Assembly (NCBI GenBank): GCA_905233905.1 | Contig: CAJOFN010000007.1 | Span: 1-57,096, forward strand | Direction of reading: 5' to 3' | Length of the DNA: 57,096 nucleotides | Source of the DNA: an uncultured Lachnospiraceae bacterium | GTDB taxonomy: Bacteria; Bacillota; Clostridia; Lachnospirales; Lachnospiraceae | In this document: one piece after another, positions 9,532 to 19,982 of the stretch | How the letters are laid out: each line of letters begins with the position of its first letter | Numbering within the stretch: position 1 is the stretch's first letter | Notes under the pieces: model-generated | The model's database searches: none | The model's input: the letters and a program-made list of their open reading frames with translations, nothing else | Told to the model about the DNA's origin: nothing | Made by a program: the position numbers and the translations under genes

Positions 9532-10206
9532 ATGGGCGAAATAAAGATAATTGAGCTTGATGAAGACGATGTAATGACCAATGATGAGGCAGCGGCCGAA
9601 TTGAGGGAAGAGCTCTCCAATATGGGGGTGTTCATGCTGAATGTTATGGGCGGTCCCGGTTCGGGCAAGACCGAGCTTATAGCAAAGCTCATCCCCAAGC
9701 TTACGGGAGATTATAAGGTTGGCTGCATGTGTACCGATCTGGATACTACTCTTGATGCTGACAGGGTATCACAGGTATGTGACAATGTTATACAATTCCA
9801 CACCGGCGGCATGTGGCCATATGTATCGGCTGAAGGCTCAAGAACAGGCCTTATGGAAATGATAAGTGAGGACGTTAATCTGGTACTGCTTGAGAATATA
9901 GGTGTCCTTATATCAGCCGCTGCGTGGGATACAGGAGCCACAATGAATGTTGTGGTGGTATCAGCCTCAGGGGGAGAGAACACTTCTTTAAAATATTCCT
10001 ACATCTTTGCCATAGCTGACGCGGTGATAATAAGCAAGTCCGATGTGGCGTCAGCCTGCGGATCTGATGTGGAAAAATGCAGATCAAATATAAAATCGGT
10101 CAATGATCAGGCACAGGTTTTTGTCGTTTCATCAAAGACAGGAGAAGGAATAGACCAACTGGCGGGATGGCTGAAGGAACAGGTAAAGCAGCGCATCGGA
10201 GCCTAA
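9532..10206 (+). CDS. HypB/CobW-UreG-family GTPase (HypB-like)
   Basis: GGPGSGKTELIAKLIPKL, LLENIGVLISAAAWDTG, ADAVIISKSDV. Confidence 0.8.
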   Translation: MGEIKIIELDEDDVMTNDEAAAELREELSNMGVFMLNVMGGPGSGKTELIAKLIPKLTGDYKVGCMCTDLDTTLDADRVSQVCDNVIQFHTGGMWPYVSAEGSRTGLMEMISEDVNLVLLENIGVLISAAAWDTGATMNVVVVSASGGENTSLKYSYIFAIADAVIISKSDVASACGSDVEKCRSNIKSVNDQAQVFVVSSKTGEGIDQLAGWLKEQVKQRIGA

Positions 10207-10224
10207 AGATAAAGGAGCATTGGA

Positions 10225-11436
10225 ATGAGCAAAATAGTTATGAAAACGCCTCTGGTTGAGATGGACGGCGATGAGATGACAAGGATACTCTGGCAGATGA
10301 TAAAGGATGAGCTGCTGCTTCCCTATATAGACTTGAAATGCGAGTATTACGATCTCGGATTAGAAAAACGAAATGAGACTGACGATCAGATAACTATAGA
10401 TGCCGCCAATGCCACTAAGAAATACGGTGTAGCCGTTAAATGCGCGACAATTACCCCCAATGCCGCAAGGGTTGAGGAATACAAGCTCAAGGAAATGTAC
10501 AAAAGCCCCAACGGTACTATCCGCGCGATCCTGGACGGAACTGTTTTTCGGGCTCCCATTATAGTAAAAGGGATAGAGCCCTGTGTCAGAAATTGGGAAA
10601 AGCCCATAATCATAGCCCGTCATGCATACGGGGATGTGTACAAGGCAAGCGAAATGAAAATCCCCGGTCCCGGCAGGGTCGAGCTTGTGTATACGGACGA
10701 AAAGGGCAATGAACAAAGGATAAGCGTACATGAATTTGACGGTCCGGGCGTAGTCCAGGGACAGCATAATCTAAACGCTTCGATCGAGAGCTTTGCAAGA
10801 AGCTGCTTCAATTACGCTCTTGATCAAAAACAGGATCTCTGGTTTGCCACAAAGGATACGATCTCCAAGCAGTATGACCACACCTTTAAGGACATATTCC
10901 AGGAAATCTTTGACGATGAATACAAGAGCCGCTTTGATGAAGCGGGTATTGAATATTTTTACACACTGATAGACGATGCCGTTGCAAGGGTAATGAAGTC
11001 AAAGGGCGGATTTATCTGGGCCTGCAAGAACTACGACGGGGATGTAATGAGTGACATGCTCTCGTCTGCTTTTGGTTCCCTTGCTATGATGACCTCTGTT
11101 CTGGTATCACCCCAGGGCTACTATGAATACGAAGCAGCCCACGGAACGGTTCAGAGGCATTATTACAAGCATCTGGCAGGTGAAGAGACCTCTACCAATT
11201 CCGTTGCCACCATATTTGCATGGACCGGGGCGCTTCGGAAGAGGGGACAGCTTGATGATATAAGTCAGTTGTGTGATTTTGCGGATGCCTTGGAAAAGGC
11301 ATGCATAAGGACAATAGAAGAGGGTGAGATGACCGGTGACCTTGCGCTTATCACTTCCCTGAAAAACCCTGTAAAGCTTAACAGTCTGGATTTTATCAAA
11401 GCCATCAGAAAGAGGCTTGATGAGGAGTTATCTTGA
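10225..11436 (+). CDS. icd: NADP-dependent isocitrate dehydrogenase
   Basis: 403 aa, [22 protein letters not shown]..., [21 protein letters not shown]-type motif; eukaryotic-type IDH family. Confidence 0.95.
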   Translation: MSKIVMKTPLVEMDGDEMTRILWQMIKDELLLPYIDLKCEYYDLGLEKRNETDDQITIDAANATKKYGVAVKCATITPNAARVEEYKLKEMYKSPNGTIRAILDGTVFRAPIIVKGIEPCVRNWEKPIIIARHAYGDVYKASEMKIPGPGRVELVYTDEKGNEQRISVHEFDGPGVVQGQHNLNASIESFARSCFNYALDQKQDLWFATKDTISKQYDHTFKDIFQEIFDDEYKSRFDEAGIEYFYTLIDDAVARVMKSKGGFIWACKNYDGDVMSDMLSSAFGSLAMMTSVLVSPQGYYEYEAAHGTVQRHYYKHLAGEETSTNSVATIFAWTGALRKRGQLDDISQLCDFADALEKACIRTIEEGEMTGDLALITSLKNPVKLNSLDFIKAIRKRLDEELS

Positions 11437-13358
11437 GCGCTCTTTTGTCTGTATCAAATCTTTCAAAAGAATTCGGTGAACGGGTGCTGTTTTCTGATAT
11501 AAGCTTTGAGTTAGGAGACAGCGACAGGCTTGCCGTGGTGGGACCTAACGGCTGCGGCAAGACCACATTTTTAAATATCTTAACCGGCAACGAAGAAGCC
11601 AGCGGGGGCAATGTCTCCATACGAGGTGACGCCGTTACCGGTTATCTGAAGCAGTATCAGGAAGTTGAAGTAGATTATTCTAATATTTACGATTATGTAC
11701 TCTCTGTCAGAAGTGACCTTATTGAGATGGAGGCAAGGCTCAGGGCGCTGGAGGATAAGATGGATTCCGGCGAAGACTTAGAGCATGTGATGGAGGAGTA
11801 TCACGGATTATCCCAAATTTATGAGTCAGCGGGAGGGTCATCCTACCGCAGCGAAACAACAGGAGTGTTAAAGGGTCTGGGCTTTGGCGATGAAGACCTG
11901 GGCAAGTCCATGAAGGAGTTATCCGGAGGGCAGAAGACCAGGGTGAATCTTGCCAGGCTTCTTTTGAAGAAACCGGATCTTTTGCTTTTGGATGAGCCTG
12001 TAAATCACCTTGATATGGCCTCAATAGAGTGGCTTGAAGGGTTTCTTTCCGGCTACAAAAAGGGCATGATAATAGTAGCCCATGACAGGTATTTTCTGGA
12101 CCGTGTAGTAAACCGGGTGCTTGATGTGGTATCCCCGGTTAAAAAGCTTTACCAGGGCAACTATACCGGTTATGTAAATGAAAAGCAACAGCTTCTGCGT
12201 TCTTATGAAAAGGCATATGAAAAGCAGCAGGATGAGATTAAGCACCAGGAAGAGGTGATCAGAAAGCTCAAGCAGTTTAACCGGGAGAAATCCATCAGGC
12301 GCGCCGAGAGCAGGCAGAAGAAGCTGGACAAGATAGAGAGGATGGATGCTCCGGTTAAGGAAGACGGTTCCATAAAGATAACCCTGATCCCGGATCACGA
12401 AAGCGGCAAGGATGTAATAGCGGTCAATAAGCTTAAAAAAAGCTTTGATGGCAGGGTGATCTTTTCCGACATCAGCTTTAATCTCACCCGAGGGGAGAGG
12501 GTTGCCCTTATCGGTGAAAACGGCTGCGGAAAGACCACCATCCTAAAGATGATAAATGAGGTGCTGCCCATTGATGAGGGCGAGGTGAAGCTTGGAGCAG
12601 GCGTGGATATAGCCTACTACGATCAGGAGCAGCACAACTTAGACGACAGCAAAACCTTATTCGAGGAATTATCAGACACATACGCTGAGCTTACAGAGAC
12701 AAAGATCAGAAATGTTTTAGCAGCCTTTTTATTCAAGTCTGATGATGTGTATAAGAGAATATCAGAGCTTTCCGGAGGCGAAAGGGGAAGAGTGTCTTTG
12801 TGCAAGCTGATGCTTTCGGGGGCAAATTTTCTGATCCTGGACGAGCCTACCAACCATCTTGACATGGACTCAAAGGAGATACTTGCCAACGCTATTTTGT
12901 CCTATACCGGAACCCTGCTTTATGTGTCCCACGACAGGTATTTTATAAACCAGACCGCCACAAGGATATTGGAGCTTTCAACGGAAAACGGGATACAGGT
13001 TTATCTCGGAGATTATGATTACTACAAGGAAAAGAAGCAGCAGCTTTTTGAAAACAAAGAGGTCGCAGGCGGTGATAATAAAGACGCTGATGAGAATGAG
13101 GGCAAGGCAGCCTGGAAGCGCCAGAAGGAAGAGGCTGCAAAGGCGAAAAAGCTTTTAAAGGAAAGGCTTAAGATAGAAGAAGAGATAGAAGAGCTTGAAA
13201 ATAAAAGCGCGGCTATAGACGAAGAATTTTTAGATGAGGCTACGGCTACTAATTCCGCAAGACTGAATGAGCTTTCAGATTCACAAAACAAAATAAAAGA
13301 AAAACTGCAAAATCTGTACGATCGATGGGAGGAGCTGGCAGATTATGAAGATGGATGA
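11433..13358 (+). CDS. ABC-F family ATP-binding cassette protein
   Basis: Two ABC domains ([48 protein letters not shown]), no TM segments. Confidence 0.95.
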   Translation: MSALLSVSNLSKEFGERVLFSDISFELGDSDRLAVVGPNGCGKTTFLNILTGNEEASGGNVSIRGDAVTGYLKQYQEVEVDYSNIYDYVLSVRSDLIEMEARLRALEDKMDSGEDLEHVMEEYHGLSQIYESAGGSSYRSETTGVLKGLGFGDEDLGKSMKELSGGQKTRVNLARLLLKKPDLLLLDEPVNHLDMASIEWLEGFLSGYKKGMIIVAHDRYFLDRVVNRVLDVVSPVKKLYQGNYTGYVNEKQQLLRSYEKAYEKQQDEIKHQEEVIRKLKQFNREKSIRRAESRQKKLDKIERMDAPVKEDGSIKITLIPDHESGKDVIAVNKLKKSFDGRVIFSDISFNLTRGERVALIGENGCGKTTILKMINEVLPIDEGEVKLGAGVDIAYYDQEQHNLDDSKTLFEELSDTYAELTETKIRNVLAAFLFKSDDVYKRISELSGGERGRVSLCKLMLSGANFLILDEPTNHLDMDSKEILANAILSYTGTLLYVSHDRYFINQTATRILELSTENGIQVYLGDYDYYKEKKQQLFENKEVAGGDNKDADENEGKAAWKRQKEEAAKAKKLLKERLKIEEEIEELENKSAAIDEEFLDEATATNSARLNELSDSQNKIKEKLQNLYDRWEELADYEDG

Positions 13359-14016
13359 CGCGGCATTTGAAGAAGCTATAAAGTCAAAAAAGGTACCGCT
13401 TCTTGTATTGGATCAGAAGTGGCACAGGCTGTTTGCCATTTCCGGGAAGCCCCAAGAGGTCAAGGAGGCGGAGGAGCGGATAAATGAGCTCCTTGCAAAG
13501 CAGGGCAAGCTTAACGAAGAGGTTAAACAGCTTAAAAAAATAAAGACTGATCTGATGGCGCAGGTCATGGTCAATATGGAAGGCGCCGACGCCACAAAGG
13601 CTGCTGCCCTTGAGGAGCAGCAGCTTGATGAGGCAAAGGGACAGCTTGAAGAGATCAAGGCAAAGCAGGAAGCGTGCGAGGATGAACTGATGGAGCTTCC
13701 CAGGATCCTAAACGACGAGAATAATGCGCTTATGCTGCTTACAATGCAGTTTGCCTATGACAAATTAAGGAGCAATACCGATGAGATCAATAAAATATCC
13801 GAATGGATAGCAGATGTAAAGGTAAAGCTCAAGCAGAACATCATCAAAAAACAAAACCGCGAGATCAACAACAAAGAAATGTACGCCTATATGCATGATA
13901 TCTTTGGTAAGGATATGATGAGGATGTTTGATGTGCATTATGATGATGAGGGAAAGCTTATCCTAAGAGAGCATCTTGAACAGGAGCAGATCGAGGCGGC
14001 AAGGGTTTCAAAATAA
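13345..14016 (+). CDS. uncharacterised coiled-coil protein, start overlaps ABC-F gene
   Basis: 223 aa, Glu/Lys-rich heptad-like sequence; overlaps ABC-F stop by 14 nt. Confidence 0.8.
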   Translation: MKMDDAAFEEAIKSKKVPLLVLDQKWHRLFAISGKPQEVKEAEERINELLAKQGKLNEEVKQLKKIKTDLMAQVMVNMEGADATKAAALEEQQLDEAKGQLEEIKAKQEACEDELMELPRILNDENNALMLLTMQFAYDKLRSNTDEINKISEWIADVKVKLKQNIIKKQNREINNKEMYAYMHDIFGKDMMRMFDVHYDDEGKLILREHLEQEQIEAARVSK

Positions 14017-14028
14017 CGGGAGATAAAA

Positions 14029-14985
14029 TTGGCTAATCAGAGTAATATAAGGGTTAAGCGCATGACCTCAGCTTTGCGTGAGGCAGCGATGATAAAGGAA
14101 AGTGAAAAGCTTACCAAACAGCCTAAGAGGCTTAATGACAAAAGCTTTGCAAGGCTTTTGCCGCCGCGGAGGGCAAACGGCAATAAGAGTACCTTTGGAA
14201 AGGTGCTGGTGATTGCGGGCAGCATGAACATGGCAGGAGCTGCCATACTTGCCGCAAGAGGAGCCTTTGCCGCAGGCTGCGGGATGGTAATGGTCCTTAC
14301 GGATGAGTGTAACAGGACCATAATCCAGAATGCCGTTCCTGAGGCGCTTCTTGCCACTTACGATGAAGAGATCGACGAAGAGGTGGTTGCTGCTGCCCTG
14401 GAGTGGGCAGGCTGTGTACTTATCGGGCCGGGGATATCCTTGAGCGATGAGGCAAAGCAGCTTATGGATCAGGTGATGTCACAGATCGAAAATAAGCCCA
14501 TAGTGCTTGATGCTGACGCGTTAAATATCCTTTCAGAGAATGATAATACGGTAAAGCTTGCAGGCAAAAAGGCCATAATCACGCCCCATGTGGGAGAGAT
14601 GAGCAGGCTTGTGGGTATGCCTGTAACGGAGATACAGTCTCATATGATAGAAACCGCGGAGGCCTTCTGCGCCCATCACGGTGTTACCGTGGTATTAAAG
14701 GATGCGGTATCTGTTATTTCCGCACCGCGCCGCAAGACCTATGAGAATGTCAGCGGCAACAGCGGTATGGCGACTGCCGGAAGCGGAGACGTGCTTGCCG
14801 GAATAATAACCGGACTTGTGGCACAGGGAGCAGGGCTTTTTGATGCCGCGATCCTGGGAAGCTATATCCACGGCAGGGCAGGCGATTTTGCCGCGGCTAA
14901 GAAAAGCCGGTATTGCATGACGGCTTCCGACATTATTGCTAATCTGCCGGAGGTATTTCTGATGGCAGAGGAAAGGCAGGCATAA
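14029..14985 (+). CDS. nnrD: ADP-dependent NAD(P)H-hydrate dehydratase
   Basis: KVLVIAGSMNMAGAAILAARGAFAAGCGMV, VLDADALN, GSGDVLAGIITGL; TTG start. Confidence 0.93.
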   Translation: MANQSNIRVKRMTSALREAAMIKESEKLTKQPKRLNDKSFARLLPPRRANGNKSTFGKVLVIAGSMNMAGAAILAARGAFAAGCGMVMVLTDECNRTIIQNAVPEALLATYDEEIDEEVVAAALEWAGCVLIGPGISLSDEAKQLMDQVMSQIENKPIVLDADALNILSENDNTVKLAGKKAIITPHVGEMSRLVGMPVTEIQSHMIETAEAFCAHHGVTVVLKDAVSVISAPRRKTYENVSGNSGMATAGSGDVLAGIITGLVAQGAGLFDAAILGSYIHGRAGDFAAAKKSRYCMTASDIIANLPEVFLMAEERQA

Positions 14986-15098
14986 TGGATTCTATGAGAA
15001 TTTGTGCCAGGATAGATCTTGACGCGATAAGTTCAAATATAAGAGTAGCGAGGAAAAGGCTTGAGATTACCACAGATTTTCGCGGTAGTAAAGGCTGA
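14985..15098 (+). other. out-of-frame N-terminal segment of alanine racemase
   Basis: ATG 14985 reads MDSMRICARIDLDAISSNIRVARKRLEITTDFRGSKG* (TGA 15096-15098); homology moves to the next frame within 15051-15078. Confidence 0.8.
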
Positions 15099-16143
15099 TG
15101 CTTATGGACACGGAGTACTTCCCATAGCAAGATATCTTGCAAAGGATAACAACGTCAGCGGCTTTGCAGTTGCCACCTTTGAAGAGGCAATGGAGCTATA
15201 CGACGACGGGATAAGGCTGCCGATCATAATCTTAGGCTATACCTTTGAGCATACCTATAAGGATGTTGCCAGGTGCGGCATACGCCCCACAATATTTACA
15301 AAGGAGATGGCGTATGCTTATCAGAGGGCATCTGAGGAAACAGGCTGCAGGGTGAACTGCCATATCAAGATAGATACCGGTATGGGCAGGATAGGCTATC
15401 ATGTATGCGAAGAGAGCGCCGATGAGATAGCGGCATTTTTTGCTGATTGCAAGGGTCTTGTGCCGGAAGGGATATTCACACATTTCGCGAGGGCGGATGA
15501 AAAGGACAAGACTCCGACAGGCAAACAGCTTGCGGCCTTTAATAAAATGCGGGATATGTTAAAGGACAGAGGGGTGAGCTTTGATATATCACACGCCTCC
15601 AACAGCGCCGCCATATTAGAGTATGATGCCGCGATATTTGACGCAGTAAGGGCAGGAATAATCATTTACGGCATGATGCCTTCAGATGAGGTTGGGAGCG
15701 GATACGGGCTTAAGCCGGCGCTTTCGCTTTACAGCCACATCGTATACATCAAGGAGGTGGAGGCAGGCACGCCCATAAGCTACGGCGGAACCTTTGTTAC
15801 CACTTCAAAGAGCAGGATCGCCACCATACCTGTCGGATATGGTGACGGATATCCGAGGGGGCTTTCAAGCAAGGGCTTTGTGCTGATACGGGGAAAGCGG
15901 GCTCCCATTATCGGACGGGTGTGCATGGATCAGTGCATGGTGGATGTTACGGATATACCGGAGGCAGAGCTTTTGGATGAGGTTACCATTCTTGGAAGGG
16001 ATGGCGACGAGGAAATTACCATAGAGGAGCTGGGAGAGCTTTCCGGAAGGTTTAACTATGAGTTTGCCTGTGATCTTGGGAACCGTATTCCCAGGCTTTA
16101 CTATTCTGATGGAGAGCTTGTGGATACCAAGGAGTATTATTGA
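15061..16143 (+). CDS. alr: alanine racemase, main ORF (frameshifted relative to its N-terminus at 14985)
   Basis: IFAVVKADAYGHGVLPIARYL, catalytic Tyr region, VCMDQCMVDVT. Confidence 0.9.
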   Translation: MRLPQIFAVVKADAYGHGVLPIARYLAKDNNVSGFAVATFEEAMELYDDGIRLPIIILGYTFEHTYKDVARCGIRPTIFTKEMAYAYQRASEETGCRVNCHIKIDTGMGRIGYHVCEESADEIAAFFADCKGLVPEGIFTHFARADEKDKTPTGKQLAAFNKMRDMLKDRGVSFDISHASNSAAILEYDAAIFDAVRAGIIIYGMMPSDEVGSGYGLKPALSLYSHIVYIKEVEAGTPISYGGTFVTTSKSRIATIPVGYGDGYPRGLSSKGFVLIRGKRAPIIGRVCMDQCMVDVTDIPEAELLDEVTILGRDGDEEITIEELGELSGRFNYEFACDLGNRIPRLYYSDGELVDTKEYY

Positions 16144-16985
16144 TGGAAAAAGCGCACACGCAGTCCCTGCCCCAGAGGCTTTTGGCGGTCTTTAAGGGCA
16201 GGGGGGAGGATGTTACAGAGGAAGAGATCATATCGATGGTCAATGAAGGTCATGAGCAGGGGGTGCTTCGTGCTTCCGAGGCTGCCATGATCCAGAATAT
16301 CTTTTCCTTCGCGGACAAGGATGCCAAGGATATCATGATCCACAGAAAGGATATCACTGCCATTGACGGAGAGGTGACCTTAAGGGAAGCTATAAAGATA
16401 TTTGAGGAAAATGTTTATTCCAGGTTCCCAGTGTATTTGGAGGATCTGGACAATATCATCGGCATAATCCACCTTCGGGATATGTTCCATTACAGCTCAA
16501 GGACCAGAGACTATGATCTGAAGATCAGGGATCTGGATGATCTTATAAGGCCGGCTCAGTTCGTACCGGAGACTCATGGGATCAATACGCTGTTTTCACA
16601 GATGCAGATGAAAAAATCCCACATGGCGATAGTCATGGATGAATACGGGCAGACCAGCGGGCTTATTTCCATGGAGGATATAATAGAGGAGATAGTCGGC
16701 AACATCCAGGACGAGCACGACGATGAAAAGGAGCCGGTGGAAAAGGTCAGGGAAGACGTGTTCAGGATGAACGGGCATACCACTTTAGAGGAGGTATCCG
16801 AGCAGCTTCCCATAGACTTTGAGGAAGAGGAGGTAACCACACTTAATGGGTTTATAATCTCAAGGATAAACAAGATACCGGAGGAACACTCCACCTTTGC
16901 GATACAGGCCTACGGATATGAATTCCGGGTGCTTGACGTTAAGGATAAAATGGTGTCAGATGTGATCGTAAGGAAAATAGTGTGA
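16143..16985 (+). CDS. CorC/HlyC-like CBS-pair protein (soluble, without DUF21 membrane domain)
   Basis: AKDIMIHRKDITAIDGEVTLREAIKIFEENVYSRFPVYLEDLDNIIGIIHLRDMF; CBS and CorC_HlyC domains. Confidence 0.9.
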   Translation: MEKAHTQSLPQRLLAVFKGRGEDVTEEEIISMVNEGHEQGVLRASEAAMIQNIFSFADKDAKDIMIHRKDITAIDGEVTLREAIKIFEENVYSRFPVYLEDLDNIIGIIHLRDMFHYSSRTRDYDLKIRDLDDLIRPAQFVPETHGINTLFSQMQMKKSHMAIVMDEYGQTSGLISMEDIIEEIVGNIQDEHDDEKEPVEKVREDVFRMNGHTTLEEVSEQLPIDFEEEEVTTLNGFIISRINKIPEEHSTFAIQAYGYEFRVLDVKDKMVSDVIVRKIV

Positions 16986-16988
16986 GGC

Positions 16989-17017
16989 TTGCGATAGAAC
17001 TAAAAAAATGGTAAACT
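16989..17017 (+). promoter_or_regulatory. possible sigma-A promoter TTGCGA-N17-TAAACT upstream of yebC
   Basis: Box match at correct spacing in an intergenic gap. Confidence 0.35.
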
Positions 17018-17038
17018 GATTGCAAAGGAGTATCAAAG

Positions 17039-17767
17039 ATGTCAGGACATTCAAAGTTCGCAAATATCAAGCATAAAAAAGAAAAGAACGACGCGGCAAA
17101 GGGTAAGATATTTACCATAATCGGACGTGAGATAGCCGTTGCCGTAAAGGAAGGCGGCGCCGACCCTGCCAACAACAGCAGGCTGCGTGACGTCATTGCC
17201 AAGGCAAAGGCCAACAATATGCCCAATGATACCATCGAAAGAGGTATCAAGAAGGCTGCCGGGGATGCGGATTCGGTTAATTATGAGAGCGTTACCTATG
17301 AGGGCTATGGCCCAAGCGGTACTGCTATCATAGTTACCGCGCTTACGGACAACAAGAACCGGACTGCCGCCAATGTTCGCAATGCTTTTACCAAGGGCAA
17401 TGGCAGTATCGGTACCCAGGGCTGCGTATCATATATGTTTGATGAAAAGGGTCAGATATTGATCGACCGCAATGAATGTGATATGGAGTCAGACGATCTT
17501 ATGATGATGGCGCTTGATGCTGGCGCGGCGGATTTTTCAGAGGAAGAGGATTCCTTTGAGATACTTACGGAGCCGGCAGATTTTACTGCTGTCAGGGAAG
17601 CCCTGGAAAAAGAGGGTATTCCCATGGCTGATGCTCAGGTTACCATGTTGCCTCAGACCTACGTTACGTTGACATCGGATGATGATATTGCCAATATCGA
17701 AAAGATACTGGCACTTCTGGACGAAGATGACGACGTTCAGGAGGTTTACCACAACTGGGATGAATAA
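17039..17767 (+). CDS. yebC: YebC/PmpR family transcriptional regulator or translation factor
   Basis: MSGHSKFANIKHKKEKNDAAKGKIFT. Confidence 0.96.
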   Translation: MSGHSKFANIKHKKEKNDAAKGKIFTIIGREIAVAVKEGGADPANNSRLRDVIAKAKANNMPNDTIERGIKKAAGDADSVNYESVTYEGYGPSGTAIIVTALTDNKNRTAANVRNAFTKGNGSIGTQGCVSYMFDEKGQILIDRNECDMESDDLMMMALDAGAADFSEEEDSFEILTEPADFTAVREALEKEGIPMADAQVTMLPQTYVTLTSDDDIANIEKILALLDEDDDVQEVYHNWDE

Positions 17768-17788
17768 TCATTTTTAAGGGGGATTGAA

Positions 17789-19237
17789 ATGAAAAAGCTG
17801 CTTTATGTTGCCAGCGAATGTGTGCCTTTTGTAAAAACAGGGGGTTTGGCAGACGTTGTTGGCGCGCTTCCCAAGGAGTTCGACAAACAATACTGGGATA
17901 TCAGGGTTGTTATTCCTGATTATACCTGTATCCCGCCGCAGTTTCGGGACAATTTCCGTTACGTGACAAATTTCAACATGGGTGTAGGACCCTACACCGG
18001 TGAGAAGTATGTGGGCGTAATGGAATATGAATATCAGGGGATCACTTATTACTTCATCGACAACCTGGAGTATTTCGAGTGCTTCTATCCCTATGGAGAT
18101 GCCAGGTACGATATAGAAAAGTTTATTTTCTTCGACAAGGCAGTTCTTTCCATGCTTCCTGTTATTGATTTCAAGCCGGATCTTATCCACTGCCACGACT
18201 GGCAGACCGGACTTATTCCGGTGTATTTAAAGACCGAGTTCCAGGCAAATCCCTTCTTCTGGGGTATCAAGTCAATGATGACCATACACAACCTTAAGTT
18301 CCAGGGTGTATGGGATGTAAAGACCATCCAGGGACTGTCAGGTCTTCCCATGGAGCTTTTCACGCCTGACAAGTTAGAGTTCAACAAGGCCGGCAATATG
18401 CTAAAGGGCGGTCTGGTGTACGCTGATTACATCACCACGGTATCAGACACCTACGCCAGCGAGATTCAGACGCCTTATTACGGCGAGGGACTTGACGGTC
18501 TGCTTTCATCAAGGCATTTTGATATGAAGGGCATAGTAAACGGCATTGATTACATAGCCTATGATCCCAGCACCGACATGTCTATCTACAAGAACTACGA
18601 CAAGTCCAACTTCCGCCGCAACAAAAAGGTCAACAAGACCAAGCTTCAGGAGGATCTGGATCTTGCGGTTGATTCAGGCAAGTATATGATAGGTCTGATC
18701 TCGAGACTTACAGACCAGAAGGGTCTGGATCTGATCAACTACTGCATAGAGGGCATAGTTGACGACTACACCCAGCTCGTGGTTATCGGAACCGGTGAGT
18801 CACAGTATGAGAACATGTTCAGGCATTACGCATGGAAGTATCCGGACAGGGTATCGGCAAATATCTGCTATGACGAGAATCTCGCGCGCAAGCTTTACGC
18901 TGCGGCTGACGCGTTTTTGATGCCTTCAAGGTTTGAGCCCTGCGGCCTTACACAGCTTATCTCCTTCCGCTACGGTACGATACCTATTGTCAGGGAGACC
19001 GGCGGGCTGAAGGATACTGTAACTCCCTACAATGAATACGAGGGCACCGGTGACGGATTCTCTTTCTCAAACTACAACGGAGACGAGCTTTTAAATACCG
19101 TTAATTATTCCAAGAGCGTATTCTTCGACACCAAGAAGGAATGGAATATGATGGTAGAGCGCGATATGGAAAAGGATTATTCCTGGAACCATTCCAAGGG
19201 CAGCTACGAGGAGCTCTATAATTACCTTGTAGGATAA
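17789..19237 (+). CDS. glgA: glycogen synthase
   Basis: MKKLLYVASECVPFVKTGGLADVVGALPKEF; PSRFEPCGLTQ. Confidence 0.96.
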   Translation: MKKLLYVASECVPFVKTGGLADVVGALPKEFDKQYWDIRVVIPDYTCIPPQFRDNFRYVTNFNMGVGPYTGEKYVGVMEYEYQGITYYFIDNLEYFECFYPYGDARYDIEKFIFFDKAVLSMLPVIDFKPDLIHCHDWQTGLIPVYLKTEFQANPFFWGIKSMMTIHNLKFQGVWDVKTIQGLSGLPMELFTPDKLEFNKAGNMLKGGLVYADYITTVSDTYASEIQTPYYGEGLDGLLSSRHFDMKGIVNGIDYIAYDPSTDMSIYKNYDKSNFRRNKKVNKTKLQEDLDLAVDSGKYMIGLISRLTDQKGLDLINYCIEGIVDDYTQLVVIGTGESQYENMFRHYAWKYPDRVSANICYDENLARKLYAAADAFLMPSRFEPCGLTQLISFRYGTIPIVRETGGLKDTVTPYNEYEGTGDGFSFSNYNGDELLNTVNYSKSVFFDTKKEWNMMVERDMEKDYSWNHSKGSYEELYNYLVG

Positions 19238-19246
19238 GGATCTGCT

Positions 19247-19981
19247 ATGCGCTATCACAAGATAGACGGCATCCGTGGTATTACAATAATCAGCATGATA
19301 ATGTACCATGCCTGCTGGGATTTAAAATACCTGGCAGGCATGGATTTTAACAGAGACCTGGTGGTTTCGGGAGGACCGTGGCAGCTTAGCATCTGTGTAT
19401 CCTTCATCCTTATATCGGGGTTTTGCGCCGGATTATCTCATTTGGCGGTGAGACGGGGGATTCTGGTATTCGCCTGCGGCGCGCTGGTGACGCTGGTTAC
19501 GGTATTGGTTCTGCCGAAGGATCGGATAGTATTCGGAGTTCTCACCTTTTTAGGCTCGGCAATGATAATAACAGGCCTTGTCAGAGGGCTTTTAGAGCGG
19601 ATAAACTGCTTTGCCGGGTTCTTTGGGGCGCTGGTATTGTTTTTTTTAACCTATGATCTTAAATGTGGGTATATCGGCCTGGCAGGCTTCCATTTGTACC
19701 TGCCGGCAGGGCTCTATAAGGGACTTTTTGCAACCTATCTGGGCTTTATGGATAAGAGCTTTTTTTCTACGGATTATTTTGCGATCATACCCTGGCTGTT
19801 TTTGTTTGAGGCAGGGTATTACCTTCTTGGGATAGCAGACAGGACGAATTTTAAGTCATTTTTGGAAAAGGGATATATGCCGCCGCTGGAGTGGCTGGGA
19901 AGACATTCGCTGTTGATATATTTAATTCATCAGCCGGTCTTATATTTAGTAACGAATCTAATAACAACAGGAGGAAATTAA
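19247..19981 (+). CDS. DUF1624 (heparan-alpha-glucosaminide N-acetyltransferase-like) membrane protein
   Basis: MRYHKIDGIRGITIISMIMYHACWDL, multiple TM segments, SLLIYLIHQPVLY. Confidence 0.85.
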   Translation: MRYHKIDGIRGITIISMIMYHACWDLKYLAGMDFNRDLVVSGGPWQLSICVSFILISGFCAGLSHLAVRRGILVFACGALVTLVTVLVLPKDRIVFGVLTFLGSAMIITGLVRGLLERINCFAGFFGALVLFFLTYDLKCGYIGLAGFHLYLPAGLYKGLFATYLGFMDKSFFSTDYFAIIPWLFLFEAGYYLLGIADRTNFKSFLEKGYMPPLEWLGRHSLLIYLIHQPVLYLVTNLITTGGN

Positions 19982-19982
19982 A

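Noticed and set aside
15051-15063. Confident claim of programmed +1 frameshifting in alr
   Set aside because: AGGAAAAGG-CTT only loosely resembles the prfB signal and no stop codon is at the slip site; a simple indel in the A-run or an assembly error is more economical.
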